Below are positions 8,527-16,656 of a stretch of 64,000 nt of DNA, one piece after another. The notes beneath the pieces were generated by a model, which was not told the origin of the DNA, ran no database searches, and saw only the letters and a program-made list of their open reading frames with translations. Position numbers and translations under genes: made by a program. Each line of letters opens with the position of its first letter. The first letter of the stretch is position 1. Where the stretch lies: positions 1,508,001-1,572,000 of the forward strand of contig NZ_CP050022.2 of NCBI RefSeq assembly GCF_011602485.2, read 5' to 3'. The stretch is from Bradyrhizobium sp. 1(2017). GTDB lineage: Bacteria > Pseudomonadota > Alphaproteobacteria > Rhizobiales > Xanthobacteraceae.

Positions 8527-9051
8527 ATGGCCGCAAAGCTCTCCCAACCCATGAAATGGGTCGTTCTCGCCGCAATCACCGGCGTTTCCGTCTTCGGCAT
8601 CCTGACCATCGGCCCGGTTCACGAGGTGGTCGCGCAAGACCGCTCGCCGATCGTTGAAGTGCGCACCAGCGATCCCGAGATGAATGCGGCGATCGCGCGC
8701 GCCCGCGGCACGCTCCCGACCTTCTGGGCCTCCTATGAATCGCCGAAGCCGTCGGAGGCCGGGCATTCTCTCAAGGTGCGCTTTTCAACCCGCCGGGGCG
8801 GGGAGCACATCTGGATCGGCGAGGTGAAGAAGCAGCCCGACGGGAGCTTTACCGGCGTCTTCGCCAACGAGCCCCGCGACATGCCGGGCAAGCGGGCCGG
8901 CGACAAAGTGTCGTTCGGCGACGCCGACATCTCGGACTGGATGTTCATGCGCAACGGCAAGATCGTCGGCGGCGAAACCATCAAGCCGACCCTGAAGTCG
9001 CTGCCGAAGGCGGATGCGGATGCGCTGAGGGCGCGGATGGAGCAGCCGTAG
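8527..9051 (+). CDS. DUF2314 domain protein, exported or membrane-anchored
   Basis: 174 residues. An N-terminal hydrophobic stretch (WVVLAAITGVSVFGILTIG) is a signal peptide or anchor, followed by a globular part with DPEMNAAIARARGTLPTFW, HIWIGEV, GVFANEP and ISDWMFMRNGKIVGGET. This is the DUF2314 (YegJ-type) pattern: a small alpha/beta domain ending in a DWMY/F-like motif followed by a G-G-x-T turn. Function is unknown. ATG 8527 is taken because it directly precedes the hydrophobic segment; longer in-frame starts to 8455 are possible. Confidence 0.82.
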   Translation: MAAKLSQPMKWVVLAAITGVSVFGILTIGPVHEVVAQDRSPIVEVRTSDPEMNAAIARARGTLPTFWASYESPKPSEAGHSLKVRFSTRRGGEHIWIGEVKKQPDGSFTGVFANEPRDMPGKRAGDKVSFGDADISDWMFMRNGKIVGGETIKPTLKSLPKADADALRARMEQP

Positions 9052-9126
9052 GCGCTTTTCCTTCCACAAGGGGAGAGGAAAAAGGCAGCGGTTGCCGCCA
9101 CCGGCCCCGGCTGGTAAACGCCGCAC

Positions 9127-10647
9127 ATGGCCGAGAAACCCAAGAAAACCCAGAAACTGAAGGCGCGCCTGCCGCGCGGGCTCGAGGATCGCGACCCCTC
9201 AGCGATCCGGGCGACGCGCGAGATGGTCGAGAAGATCCGCGCCGTGTACGAGCTCTACGGCTTCGAGCCCGTGGAAACGCCGGCGATGGAATACACCGAC
9301 GCGCTCGGCAAGTTCCTGCCCGATCAGGACCGTCCCAACGAGGGCGTGTTCTCGTTCCAGGACGACGACGAGCAATGGATCAGCCTGCGCTACGATTTGA
9401 CTGCGCCGCTGGCGCGCTATGTCGGCGAACGCTACGGCACCGACGGTCTGGTGCTGCCCTATCGCAGCTATCGCGTCGGCTATGTCTTCCGCAACGAAAA
9501 GCCTGGCCCGGGCCGCTTCCGCCAGTTCATGCAGTTCGATGCCGACACGGTCGGGTCGGCGACGCCGGCGGCGGATGCCGAGATCTGCATGATGGCCGCG
9601 GACACGATGGAGGCGCTGGGCATTGCGCGCGGCTCCTATGTCGTGAAGGTGAACAATCGAAAAGTGCTCGACGGCGTTTTGGAAGCCATCGGGCTCGGCG
9701 GTGACGAGAACGCCGCGCGCAGGCTCATCGTGCTGCGCGCGATCGACAAGCTCGACAAGTTTTCCGCAGACGAAGTGCGCAAGCTGCTCGGTCCCGGACG
9801 GTGGGATGGCGGCGAAGAAGGCAAGGGCGACTTCACCAAAGGCGCCAATCTGAGCGAAGCCGAAGCTGACGTCGTTCTCGCCATCACCAAGCCGCGCGAC
9901 GATTGGAAAGATGCCGTTGCCGCCGCAGAAGCCTACCTCGCCAAGAGCCAGATCGGTCAGGCTGGCGTCAGCGAGCTGGAGGAAATTGCAAAGCTGGTCA
10001 CGGCGTCGGGCTACGGCGCGGATCGCATCAAGATCGATCCGTCGGTCGTGCGCGGCCTCGAATATTACACCGGCCCCGTCTACGAGGTCGAACTTCTGCT
10101 CGAGACCAAGGACGAGAAGGGCCGGCCCGTGCGATTCGGCTCGGTCGGTGGTGGTGGGCGCTATGACGGTCTCGTCTCGCGCTTCCGCGGCGAGCCGGTG
10201 CCGGCGACCGGTTTCTCGATCGGCGTCTCGCGTTTGCAGGCGGCGCTGACGCTGCTCGGCAAGCTCGACACGCGGCCGGAATTCGGGCCCGTCGTCGTCA
10301 CCGTGTTCGACCGCGACCGCGTCGCCGACTACCAGAAGATGGTTGCCAGCTTGCGCACCGCCGGCATCCGCGCCGAGCTCTATCTCGGCAACCCCAAGAA
10401 CATGGGCAACCAGCTCAAATATGCCGACCGCCGCAATAGCCCCTGCGTCATCATCCAGGGCTCGGATGAGAAGACGCGCGGCGAGGTGCAGATCAAGGAT
10501 CTGGTCGAGGGTGCCAAGGCCGCTGCGGCGATCGCTTCCAACCAGGAATGGCGCGAGAGTCGCCCGGCGCAGTTCTCGTGCAGCGAAGCCGATCTCGTCG
10601 CCAAGGTGCGCGAGGTCCTGGGCCGCCATGACGTAAAGTGGGGATAG
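9127..10647 (+). CDS. hisS: Histidyl-tRNA synthetase
   Basis: 506 residues, class II synthetase. Motif 2 is seen in [20 protein letters not shown]; the histidine-specific loop is [12 protein letters not shown]; motif 3 lies in [11 protein letters not shown]; the anticodon-binding domain follows with VFDRDRV and QLKYADRR. It charges tRNA-His. It is longer than E. coli HisS (424 residues) because of an insert around residues 200-300, as in other alphaproteobacterial enzymes. A short palindrome and the tautomerase gene follow. Confidence 0.96.
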   Translation: MAEKPKKTQKLKARLPRGLEDRDPSAIRATREMVEKIRAVYELYGFEPVETPAMEYTDALGKFLPDQDRPNEGVFSFQDDDEQWISLRYDLTAPLARYVGERYGTDGLVLPYRSYRVGYVFRNEKPGPGRFRQFMQFDADTVGSATPAADAEICMMAADTMEALGIARGSYVVKVNNRKVLDGVLEAIGLGGDENAARRLIVLRAIDKLDKFSADEVRKLLGPGRWDGGEEGKGDFTKGANLSEAEADVVLAITKPRDDWKDAVAAAEAYLAKSQIGQAGVSELEEIAKLVTASGYGADRIKIDPSVVRGLEYYTGPVYEVELLLETKDEKGRPVRFGSVGGGGRYDGLVSRFRGEPVPATGFSIGVSRLQAALTLLGKLDTRPEFGPVVVTVFDRDRVADYQKMVASLRTAGIRAELYLGNPKNMGNQLKYADRRNSPCVIIQGSDEKTRGEVQIKDLVEGAKAAAAIASNQEWRESRPAQFSCSEADLVAKVREVLGRHDVKWG

Positions 10648-10662
10648 CCATTCCGCCAAGCC

Positions 10663-10691
10663 GTCATGCCCGGGCTTGTCCCGGGCATGTC
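10663..10691. repeat. Short palindrome, type D (CCCGGGCTTGTCCCGGGC)
   Basis: GTCATGCCCGGG and CCCGGGCATGTC form a 29-base hairpin 15 bases after hisS. It resembles the outer arms of the longer type D elements at 33408, 35035 and 57416, so it is probably a solo arm of that family. It could also help terminate hisS, although there is no T-run. Confidence 0.65.
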
Positions 10692-10762
10692 AGTCCTGTT
10701 TGATGCGCACCTTCATGAACGACCGGGGTGTGCCCGGTCATCGCGACAGCAGGGAGAAGACA

Positions 10763-10966
10763 ATGCCTGAGATCACGGTCAGCATGGCCGAAGGCCGCAC
10801 CGACGAGCAGAAGGCCGGCATGATGCGCGACATCACCCAGGCGCTGGTGAAGAATCTCGGCGTCGACGCCGATGCCGTCGTCATCCAGATCAACGAAGCC
10901 CCGCTCCGCCACAAGATGAAGGGCGGCAAGACCTTCGTGGAGCGCGCGGCGGCGGCGAAGAAGTGA
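10763..10966 (+). CDS. 4-oxalocrotonate tautomerase family protein
   Basis: 67 residues, normal for the 4-OT family. Pro2 (catalytic base after Met removal) in MPEITVSM and Arg/Lys residues at RTDEQKAG and RHKMKGGK fit the family. These hexameric enzymes interconvert keto-enol isomers of small oxo acids. No catabolic operon is nearby, so the substrate is unknown. ATG 10763 follows AGGGAGAAG; longer frames would bury Pro2 and remove the catalytic N-terminus, which decides the start. Confidence 0.9.
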   Translation: MPEITVSMAEGRTDEQKAGMMRDITQALVKNLGVDADAVVIQINEAPLRHKMKGGKTFVERAAAAKK

Positions 10967-10975
10967 CGCTTTAGC

Positions 10976-11067
10976 GTCATTCCGGGGCAGCCCGCCAGGG
11001 CTGAACCCGGAATCTCGATCGACAATCTCTGGATTCCGGGTTCGCGCTTCGCGCGCCCCGGAATGAC
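10976..11067. repeat. Dispersed palindromic repeat, type B (GTCATTCCGGGG family), copy 1
   Basis: A 92-base element with ends GTCATTCCGGGG and CCCCGGAATGAC and an inner GGATTCCGGG direct/inverted pair. Related elements lie at 27490 and 52816. It fills the gap between the tautomerase and thioesterase genes. Confidence 0.85.
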
Positions 11068-11078
11068 GAGCAAGCACC

Positions 11079-11471
11079 ATGGACGCACGCGATTTCATCA
11101 CGATCGGCATGAGCGCCGAGCGCACGCTGGTGGTCCCGGCGGAGCGCACGGTCGGGCACTTCGTGCCCGGCATGCCGATGGTCTATGCGACGCCGATGAT
11201 GATCCTGGAAATGGAGATGACGGCGGGCGATGCAATCCGCGCCGCGCTGCAGCCGGGCTGGGTCACGGTCGGTACCGAGGTCGACATCCGACATCTGGCA
11301 GCCGCTCTCGTCGGTGCCACCGTGCGGACCACTGCGAAGGTGGTCGCGGTCGAACGCCGCGTCATCCGCTTCGAAGTCGAGGCGTTCGAAGGCACGCGCA
11401 AGCTCGGCGAGGGCCGCCACGCGCGCGGGCTCGTCAATGTCGAGATGTTCAACAGGCGGCTGGGGGCGTAG
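11079..11471 (+). CDS. Hotdog-fold thioesterase, fluoroacetyl-CoA thioesterase (FlK)-like
   Basis: 130 residues, single hotdog domain. The FlK catalytic triad Thr42-Glu50-His76 aligns in spacing with Thr38 (YATPMM), Glu46 (LEMEMT) and His72 (IRHLAA) here: 8 and 26 residues apart in both. The family hydrolyses acyl-CoA thioesters. Specificity for fluoroacetyl-CoA needs extra features that I cannot confirm, so a general detoxifying or housekeeping thioesterase is more likely. It converges on the oxidoreductase gene. Confidence 0.85.
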   Translation: MDARDFITIGMSAERTLVVPAERTVGHFVPGMPMVYATPMMILEMEMTAGDAIRAALQPGWVTVGTEVDIRHLAAALVGATVRTTAKVVAVERRVIRFEVEAFEGTRKLGEGRHARGLVNVEMFNRRLGA

Positions 11472-11496
11472 TGCAGCCCGCTCAGCGTAACTTCGC

Positions 11497-12858
11497 CTAA
11501 CCGACCCCGCGCGCGCCCGATGACGAATAGAACGCTTCCTGCTCCCTGCGGATACGTACGGCAGGCAGCGTCGCGTCCATCGCCACATCGGCCCACGTGA
11601 TGCAGGAGTCCTTGGCGACCGCCCTGGTCAATCGCACATTGTGTGCAAGCCCGAGCGGCAGATAGCCCTTTGCAAGCGAGGTGCTGGCGGGCGTCAGCTT
11701 GCCGAAGACAGTGTATCCGCCTTCTCCGTCCAGCGTATCCCCCTCGTGCAGGTCCTTCTTGGCTGTCGCGGCAACATCGGCGTTGAACGTCGTTGCGACC
11801 CCTGTCGCCTCCTTGCGCAGAGCGATCGACGCAACGGAAATTCCAAGCTCCAGACCTATGAGATGCCACTTCTTGTATGAGCTCATGTAACGGCCGCTCG
11901 GATCCGTGACGACGCTGTATTCCTGGAAGCAGTTGCGGATGTAATCGCTGTCGCCTTCGAAGCAGACCCAGACGCCCTTGCGGATGTCGTTGGGGATCGG
12001 TTTGCCGTCGGCCGTCAGGCAGGACACGACCTCGACCTGCCCCTTGAATTCCAGCACGCCTCCCTCGGAACGGGGGCGCATCAGCGTCGGGATGTCGTCG
12101 ACCGATCCCGGCGGGAATGCGAGGCCTTGCGAAGGCGCCGCCAACCCGGTTGCGTTCGCGATCGCGGCCGATTCGATCGCAGGCTTGGAGCCGTCGAGGA
12201 ACGCGTTGAACATTTTGGGATTCATGCCGCCGCGCGCGGCTTGCTCGGCGGTCAGTCCCCAGTGGTCCCAGACCGTCTCGGGCGTCGATTCCCGATAATG
12301 CGGCAGCCATTTGTGGCCGCGGCCGGCCGCCACGACCGGAAACCCGCAGGCTCTCGCCCAATCGACGAGGTCGCAGGCGAGGGCCGGCTGATCGCCATAG
12401 GCAAGGCTATAGATCACGCCGGCCTGCCTGGCTCTTTGCGCCAGGATCGGTCCGCAGAAGGCGTCGGCCTCGACGGTCACGTTGATGACGGCCTTGCCCG
12501 CAGCAAAGGCGCCAAGGCAGTGTTCGACCGCCGCGACGGGATTGCCGGTGCACTCGGCGATCACCTCGATGCCTTCGCACGTCACCAGCGCTTCCCAGTC
12601 GTCGGTCAGGAAGGTCGAGCCGGTCTTGAGCGCATCCTCGAGCGAGGCCGCGGCGAATTGCTCCGGCCGCCAGCCAACCCGATCCAGGTTTTCGCGGGCG
12701 CGCGACGGGGACAGGTCCGCAATGCCGACCAGATGGACGCCCGGCGTGCGCAGAACCTGATGCAGGTACATCGCACCGAACTTGCCCGCCCCGATCAGCC
12801 CGATCCTGATGGGGCGACCCTCGGCCTGTCGTTCGAGAAGTTTTGCGTAGAGGTTCAC
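11497..12858 (-). CDS. Predicted homoserine-dehydrogenase-like NAD(P) oxidoreductase with C-terminal SAF domain
   Basis: 453 residues. The N-terminal Rossmann motif is IGLIGAGKFGAMYLHQ, followed by an NAD-binding/catalytic region (IEVIAECTGNPVAAVEH, KAVINVTVEAD). The C-terminal part, from about residue 370 (HEGDTLDGEGGYTVFGKL), is a SAF domain. This is the architecture of COG4091 proteins, which in several bacteria belong to sugar-acid or tetronate/apionate-type catabolism rather than amino acid synthesis. No catabolic partner genes lie here, so the substrate is open. Single gene on the minus strand. Confidence 0.85.
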   Translation of the reverse strand: MNLYAKLLERQAEGRPIRIGLIGAGKFGAMYLHQVLRTPGVHLVGIADLSPSRARENLDRVGWRPEQFAAASLEDALKTGSTFLTDDWEALVTCEGIEVIAECTGNPVAAVEHCLGAFAAGKAVINVTVEADAFCGPILAQRARQAGVIYSLAYGDQPALACDLVDWARACGFPVVAAGRGHKWLPHYRESTPETVWDHWGLTAEQAARGGMNPKMFNAFLDGSKPAIESAAIANATGLAAPSQGLAFPPGSVDDIPTLMRPRSEGGVLEFKGQVEVVSCLTADGKPIPNDIRKGVWVCFEGDSDYIRNCFQEYSVVTDPSGRYMSSYKKWHLIGLELGISVASIALRKEATGVATTFNADVAATAKKDLHEGDTLDGEGGYTVFGKLTPASTSLAKGYLPLGLAHNVRLTRAVAKDSCITWADVAMDATLPAVRIRREQEAFYSSSGARGVG

Positions 12859-12936
12859 GATCGCTCTCCTATCGGCAACAGCCAGGATCGCTCTGCATGC
12901 GGCGGCCCGACCGGGACCGAAGCGCTCTTGACCTGC

Positions 12937-13770
12937 CTACTTCGCCAGTTCCTTAGAGCGCGTCGTCGCCGCCGCGATCGCCCGGATCATCAGGTCGCGC
13001 AGGCCGGGCTCGCCCATCAGCACGCCCAGGGCCGCAGCGGTGGTGCCGCCGGGCGAGGTGACGTTCTGCCGCAGTGTGCTGGAGGGAAGGTCGGACTGGT
13101 GCAGCAACTCGCCGGATCCGGCGACGGTTTCGCGCGCAAGCTTCGTTGCCAATGCTTCGGGCAAGCCGGCCTCGACGCCGGCGCGCGCGAGCTCTTCGGC
13201 GAGCAGGAACACGTAGGCTGGGCCCGAACCGGACACGGCGGTGACCGCGTCCATCAGGCCCTCATTCTCGACCCATTCGACCGAGCCGGTGGCGCGCAGC
13301 AACGCATCGGCGACCGTGCGCTGCGCGGCGCTGACATTTTTCGCCGCGACCGCGACGGTGATGCCGCGGCCGATCGCGGCGGGCGTGTTCGGCATCGCCC
13401 GCACCACGGCGCCTCCGCAGATCTCTTCGAGCGAGGCGATCGTCGTCCCCGCCATGATCGAGACCACCGACGTCTGGTTCGAGACGAATGGCTTCAGCCG
13501 GGCGCCGGCCTCGCGGAACATCTGCGGCTTCACCGCGACGACCAGCGTCTCGACGAGGCCGGCCGCCTTCACATCCGGATTGAGCGCAACGCCCTTGGCG
13601 GCGAGCGCAGTGATCTCGGGCGAGATGTACGGGTCGACCACCGCGACGCGGCGCGGATCGAGCCCGCCTGCCAGCCAACCGGTCAGCATCGCGCCGCCCA
13701 TCTTGCCGGCGCCGGCCAGCAGGATATTGCCGGTGATGTTTTGGAGGGGGTTGTTTGCCACTGCGATCAC
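12937..13770 (-). CDS. proC: Pyrroline-5-carboxylate reductase
   Basis: 277 residues. N-terminal NAD(P) motif ILLAGAGKMGGAML and the C-terminal signature region (SDLPSSTLRQNVTSPGGTTAAAL) contain the proline-binding residues. It reduces pyrroline-5-carboxylate to proline. The start is GTG 13770; no strong ribosome-binding site is visible. It lies downstream of ybjN on the same strand, an order common in alphaproteobacteria, but here a 134-base repeat separates them. Confidence 0.93.
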   Translation of the reverse strand: MIAVANNPLQNITGNILLAGAGKMGGAMLTGWLAGGLDPRRVAVVDPYISPEITALAAKGVALNPDVKAAGLVETLVVAVKPQMFREAGARLKPFVSNQTSVVSIMAGTTIASLEEICGGAVVRAMPNTPAAIGRGITVAVAAKNVSAAQRTVADALLRATGSVEWVENEGLMDAVTAVSGSGPAYVFLLAEELARAGVEAGLPEALATKLARETVAGSGELLHQSDLPSSTLRQNVTSPGGTTAAALGVLMGEPGLRDLMIRAIAAATTRSKELAK

Positions 13771-13785
13771 CCAAGGAAAAGGTGT

Positions 13786-13919
13786 CGTCCCTGCGAACGC
13801 AGGGACCCATAACCACAGGCGGTTCTAATGGATGGAAGGCAGAGCAACAAGCATCGCGCGCTACGGCGAAATCACGCGGTATGGGTCCCGGATCTGCGCT
13901 TACGCTTGTCCGGGACGAC
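13786..13919. repeat. Dispersed palindromic repeat, type C (GTCGTCCC...GGGACGAC), copy 1
   Basis: The ends read CGTCCCTGCGAACGCAGGGACCCAT and ATGGGTCCCGGATCTGCGC...CCGGGACGA, each end itself a small hairpin, so the whole element can form a cloverleaf-like fold. A second copy with the same layout is at 49531. It lies between ybjN and proC. Confidence 0.75.
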
Positions 13920-13959
13920 GGCGAGGAGGGAGCGGGGCTCCCTCACTTGTTGAGCGATG

Positions 13960-14460
13960 TTACGCCTCACCCACCGTGTCGAACATCGCCGCGTCCATCG
14001 CCTCGGTCGTGGTCTTGCCGGCCCACACCACGAACTGGAACGCCGGGAAATAGCGCTCGCAGGCGTGGATGGCGCCGGCGAGCATGGCTTCGCATTGCGC
14101 GGTGGAGGCAGTGAGGCCGCCCGGCAGCACCAGCGCCTGGCGATGCATGATCATGCCGGTGTTGGTCCACAGGTCGAAATGACCCACCCACAGCTGCTCG
14201 TTCACGGCAGCGACGAGCCGTTGCACCTCGCCGCGGCGCGCGGGCGGAATCTTCATGTCGAAGGCGCAGGCCAGATGCAGCGCCTCGATCTCTCCCATCC
14301 AGGTGAAGGAGAGCTGGTAGTCGGTCCATTGTCCCTTCGAGACAATCGTGAGTTCGTCTTCGCCGGAGCGTTCGAACGGCCAGTTGTTGCTGGCAGCGAT
14401 ATCCTCGACCACCGCGAGCGGATGGCTTTTGGAATCGATAGTGCCTTCGAGCAGGGACAT
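13960..14460 (-). CDS. YbjN domain protein
   Basis: 166 residues with the YbjN fold pattern: HPLAVVEDIAASNNWPFER near the start, LSFTWMGEIEALHLACAFD, RRGEVQRLVAAVNEQLWVGHFDLW, and a C-terminal YFPAFQFVVWAGKTTTEAM. YbjN proteins resemble type III secretion chaperones and are linked to stress responses, but the molecular role is unknown. ATG 14460 follows AGAGG at ten bases; an upstream in-frame start at 14502 would only add a charged tail. Upstream of proC on the same strand. Confidence 0.88.
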   Translation of the reverse strand: MSLLEGTIDSKSHPLAVVEDIAASNNWPFERSGEDELTIVSKGQWTDYQLSFTWMGEIEALHLACAFDMKIPPARRGEVQRLVAAVNEQLWVGHFDLWTNTGMIMHRQALVLPGGLTASTAQCEAMLAGAIHACERYFPAFQFVVWAGKTTTEAMDAAMFDTVGEA

Positions 14461-14896
14461 GCCGTCTCGACCTCTTGCCTTCTTGTTGTCTTTGATACGC
14501 ACGCGGTTGGCCCGGCGCGCGCTCCCTAACGTCGCTACAGCGATCCCTGGGGTCGCTCTCGCGATCCCCTCGGATCAGCGCGGGCCTTTCGCGGATCAAG
14601 TGATGTGATTTGCGGAATCTGCGCAACGGGGTCCCGAGTCCGTCCACAAGCCAGGACTCGTTCGTCCACAGCTCATCTCCGCCACAATTCTTAACGCAGG
14701 AAGCCTCAATCCTGGTGAAGGAGAACAAACCGGAATCGGATTCGGGCGGCCAGCGCCAAGCGTCAAATTCCGCCCCGCGAGGGCCGCTCCCACCCCGATG
14801 GCATGGGACCATGCAATTTGCCCATGCGGAACGCGCTTGCTGCGGCGGCCGGCCGGCGGCATATTTCCCGGCAGGTCGTTCATCCCGAACGGCCGA
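14461..14896. other. Gene-free stretch upstream of the FMN riboswitch
   Basis: 436 bases between the ybjN start and the riboswitch. It must contain the ybjN promoter (minus) and the ribH transcript promoter (plus). Short frames exist but none has a good start or a plausible protein. I cannot name promoter elements with confidence. Confidence 0.4.
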
Positions 14897-15063
14897 TGTT
14901 CTCAGGGCGGGGTGAAAGTCCCCACCGGCGGTAAGGGCCGAAAGGTCCAAGCCCGCGAGCGCCTTCCCGAGGTTCTTTCCTGAAAAGGGATTTGCCGAAG
15001 GGAAGGGTCAGCAGATTCGGTGCAACTCCGAAGCCGACGGTTAAAGTCCGGATGAAAGAGAAC
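14897..15063 (+). promoter_or_regulatory. FMN riboswitch (RFN element) controlling ribH
   Basis: The conserved FMN aptamer blocks are present: TTCTCAGGGCGGGGTGAAAG at the 5' side, CCCCACCGGCGGTAA, then AGCCCGCGAGC, a variable peripheral stem, GTCAGCAGATTCGGTG, CCGAAGCCGACGGT and the 3' closing AGTCCGGATGAAAGAGAAC. It ends 81 bases before the lumazine synthase start. FMN binding should switch off ribH expression. No clear terminator follows, so translational control or an unrecognised attenuator is likely. Confidence 0.96.
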
Positions 15064-15144
15064 GGTCGGTGGCAGACGCATCGCAAGATGCGGCTGTTTG
15101 TCGTTCCGTGTGCCCTGATTCTGGTCCTTGAACCGAGGAAAGCC

Positions 15145-15690
15145 ATGAATCAGATGTTGCAAGATACCCAAGCCGAAACTTCCCAGACACAACCGCCGGT
15201 TCCAACGACCGAGCATCCGCGCTTCGCCAAGCCGCAGCGGGTGGCCTTCGTACAGGCCTGCTGGCACCGCGACGTGGTCGAGGAAGCCCGCATCGCCTTC
15301 ATGAAGGAGGCCGAAGCGCGCCACCTCACCCATGTCGACGTGTTCGAGGTGCCCGGCTCGTTCGAGATCCCGCTGCACGCGCAGGTCCTCGCCAAGACGC
15401 GCCGCTACACCGCGATCGTCGCGGCCGGCCTCGTCGTCGACGGCGGCATCTACCGCCACGAGTTCGTCGCCGATACCGTGATCAAGGCCCTGATGGACGT
15501 GCAGCTCCGCACCGAGGTGCCGGTGTTCTCCGCCGTGCTGACGCCGCAGCAATTCCATGAGACCGAAGTGCACTACGATTTCTTCCGCAGGCATTTTACG
15601 ACCAAGGGCATCGAGGTCGCGGCCGCCTGTGCCGAGACGTTGCACGGCCTCGAACGCCTGCGCGGCCAGGTCGCGGCGGGGATCGTGTAA
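15145..15690 (+). CDS. ribH: 6,7-dimethyl-8-ribityllumazine synthase, type II (RibH2)
   Basis: 181 residues. It makes the riboflavin precursor from the pyrimidine diamine and the 3,4-dihydroxybutanone phosphate. Features are FVQACWHRDVVEEA, the substrate segment VPGSFEIPLHAQ, and AAGLVVDGGIYRHEFVADTVI, with HE instead of the usual HFD, which points to the decameric type II group of Rhizobiales. ATG 15145 follows GAGGAA. The preceding FMN riboswitch shows control by flavin level; type II enzymes commonly coexist with a separate ribH1 elsewhere in the genome. Confidence 0.95.
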   Translation: MNQMLQDTQAETSQTQPPVPTTEHPRFAKPQRVAFVQACWHRDVVEEARIAFMKEAEARHLTHVDVFEVPGSFEIPLHAQVLAKTRRYTAIVAAGLVVDGGIYRHEFVADTVIKALMDVQLRTEVPVFSAVLTPQQFHETEVHYDFFRRHFTTKGIEVAAACAETLHGLERLRGQVAAGIV

Positions 15691-15739
15691 TTGACGCCCG
15701 CCCGCGTGCTGCCGCGTTCTGCCCGCCAATGAAGCGTTT

Positions 15740-15766
15740 CCTTCTCCCTTAGGCCAAGGGAGAAGG
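15740..15766. repeat. Hairpin downstream of ribH
   Basis: Perfect 11-base arms (CCTTCTCCCTT / AAGGGAGAAGG) around AGGCC, 50 bases after the ribH stop. No T-run follows. It may act as an mRNA 3' stabiliser or weak terminator. Confidence 0.5.
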
Positions 15767-15847
15767 GGACGTGTCGATGTCGCCGGATAATCTCCGACGG
15801 GAGCCCGGAGCTTGTCTCTCGCTCAGGTGGAGGGCATAACCGGAGGC

Positions 15848-16528
15848 ATGCCCGGTAACGACGACATCAATAAGCTTGCTTTTTTGGCTGCGGAAGCCAA
15901 GAGGGAAGGGGCATGGCTTGAGTTCTCGCGTTTCTGCGAGTTCAGAGCGCAAGGTGTCCGCGCGGCCGCGATGAAGCATCTAAGTGGCTTCTTGCTGGCT
16001 GCTGCCCATTGGTCGTTGGAAGAGCGACTGGCCTTCTCGAAATGGGTGTTGTGGCGCAGTCGAACGTTTCACGACGATCGCGTCGTGCTGCCGCATCCTC
16101 TCCGAACAAAACTACTTATTCCGACCCTTCAGAGTTGGGTTGAGACCTCCCCAGGTGAAGCAGAGACTTACCTGTGGTTGGGACTGCTGAGGTGCGATGA
16201 CCCGTCACGTCACCTGGAGAGGGCGATTGAGCTCGACCCGTCGTGTGAGCTCGCGCGGCTAACTCTGACAAATTGGATCATATCCGGCATCGAATACAAT
16301 CAGCACGAGCTACCGAGATTCTATATCAATGATCCCGTGGAAGATCTCAATGATTTGGAGAAGGCTGCAAGTTTGGCCTCCGGAAGCATTTCGGAGGCCA
16401 GGGTGAAACTCTGGCAGCAAGAGATCGCCGAGCTTCGCGCGAGAGCCGAGGTGTGGCTGGCCGCGAGGGATGACACGCACAGTGTCATTCCCTTTCCCGG
16501 CAGGAAGGTATGGATCGTCGGGGAATGA
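15848..16528 (+). CDS. Protein of unknown function, compositionally atypical
   Basis: About 226 residues, soluble, helix-rich, with two repeat-like segments (ETYLWLGLLRCDDPSRHLERAIELDPSCELARL) that resemble a tetratricopeptide unit. No signal peptide or membrane segment. The DNA is visibly less GC-rich than its neighbours and uses codons such as CTA, ATA and AAT that are rare here, which suggests recent acquisition. ATG 15848 is taken; a GGAGGG lies 13 bases upstream, and a TTG at 15812 would add 12 residues. No named family is recognised; the role could be anything from metabolism to a solitary immunity protein. Confidence 0.65.
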   Translation: MPGNDDINKLAFLAAEAKREGAWLEFSRFCEFRAQGVRAAAMKHLSGFLLAAAHWSLEERLAFSKWVLWRSRTFHDDRVVLPHPLRTKLLIPTLQSWVETSPGEAETYLWLGLLRCDDPSRHLERAIELDPSCELARLTLTNWIISGIEYNQHELPRFYINDPVEDLNDLEKAASLASGSISEARVKLWQQEIAELRARAEVWLAARDDTHSVIPFPGRKVWIVGE

Positions 16529-16656
16529 GGGGCCGTTCGTGGCGGGAATAGCGAAGCGGTCCCTTCACACGCCACTGATTGTCAATCCCGTCGCCGTCCC
16601 TATAAAGTCGGCGGCGGGAGGAGGCCGTACCGTGGAGACGGGCGGCCGGCAAGATC

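Noticed and set aside
11079..11471. Calling the thioesterase a dedicated fluoroacetate-resistance enzyme
   Set aside because: The triad spacing fits FlK, but the lid residues that give fluoroacetyl specificity cannot be judged by eye and no fluorometabolite genes are near.
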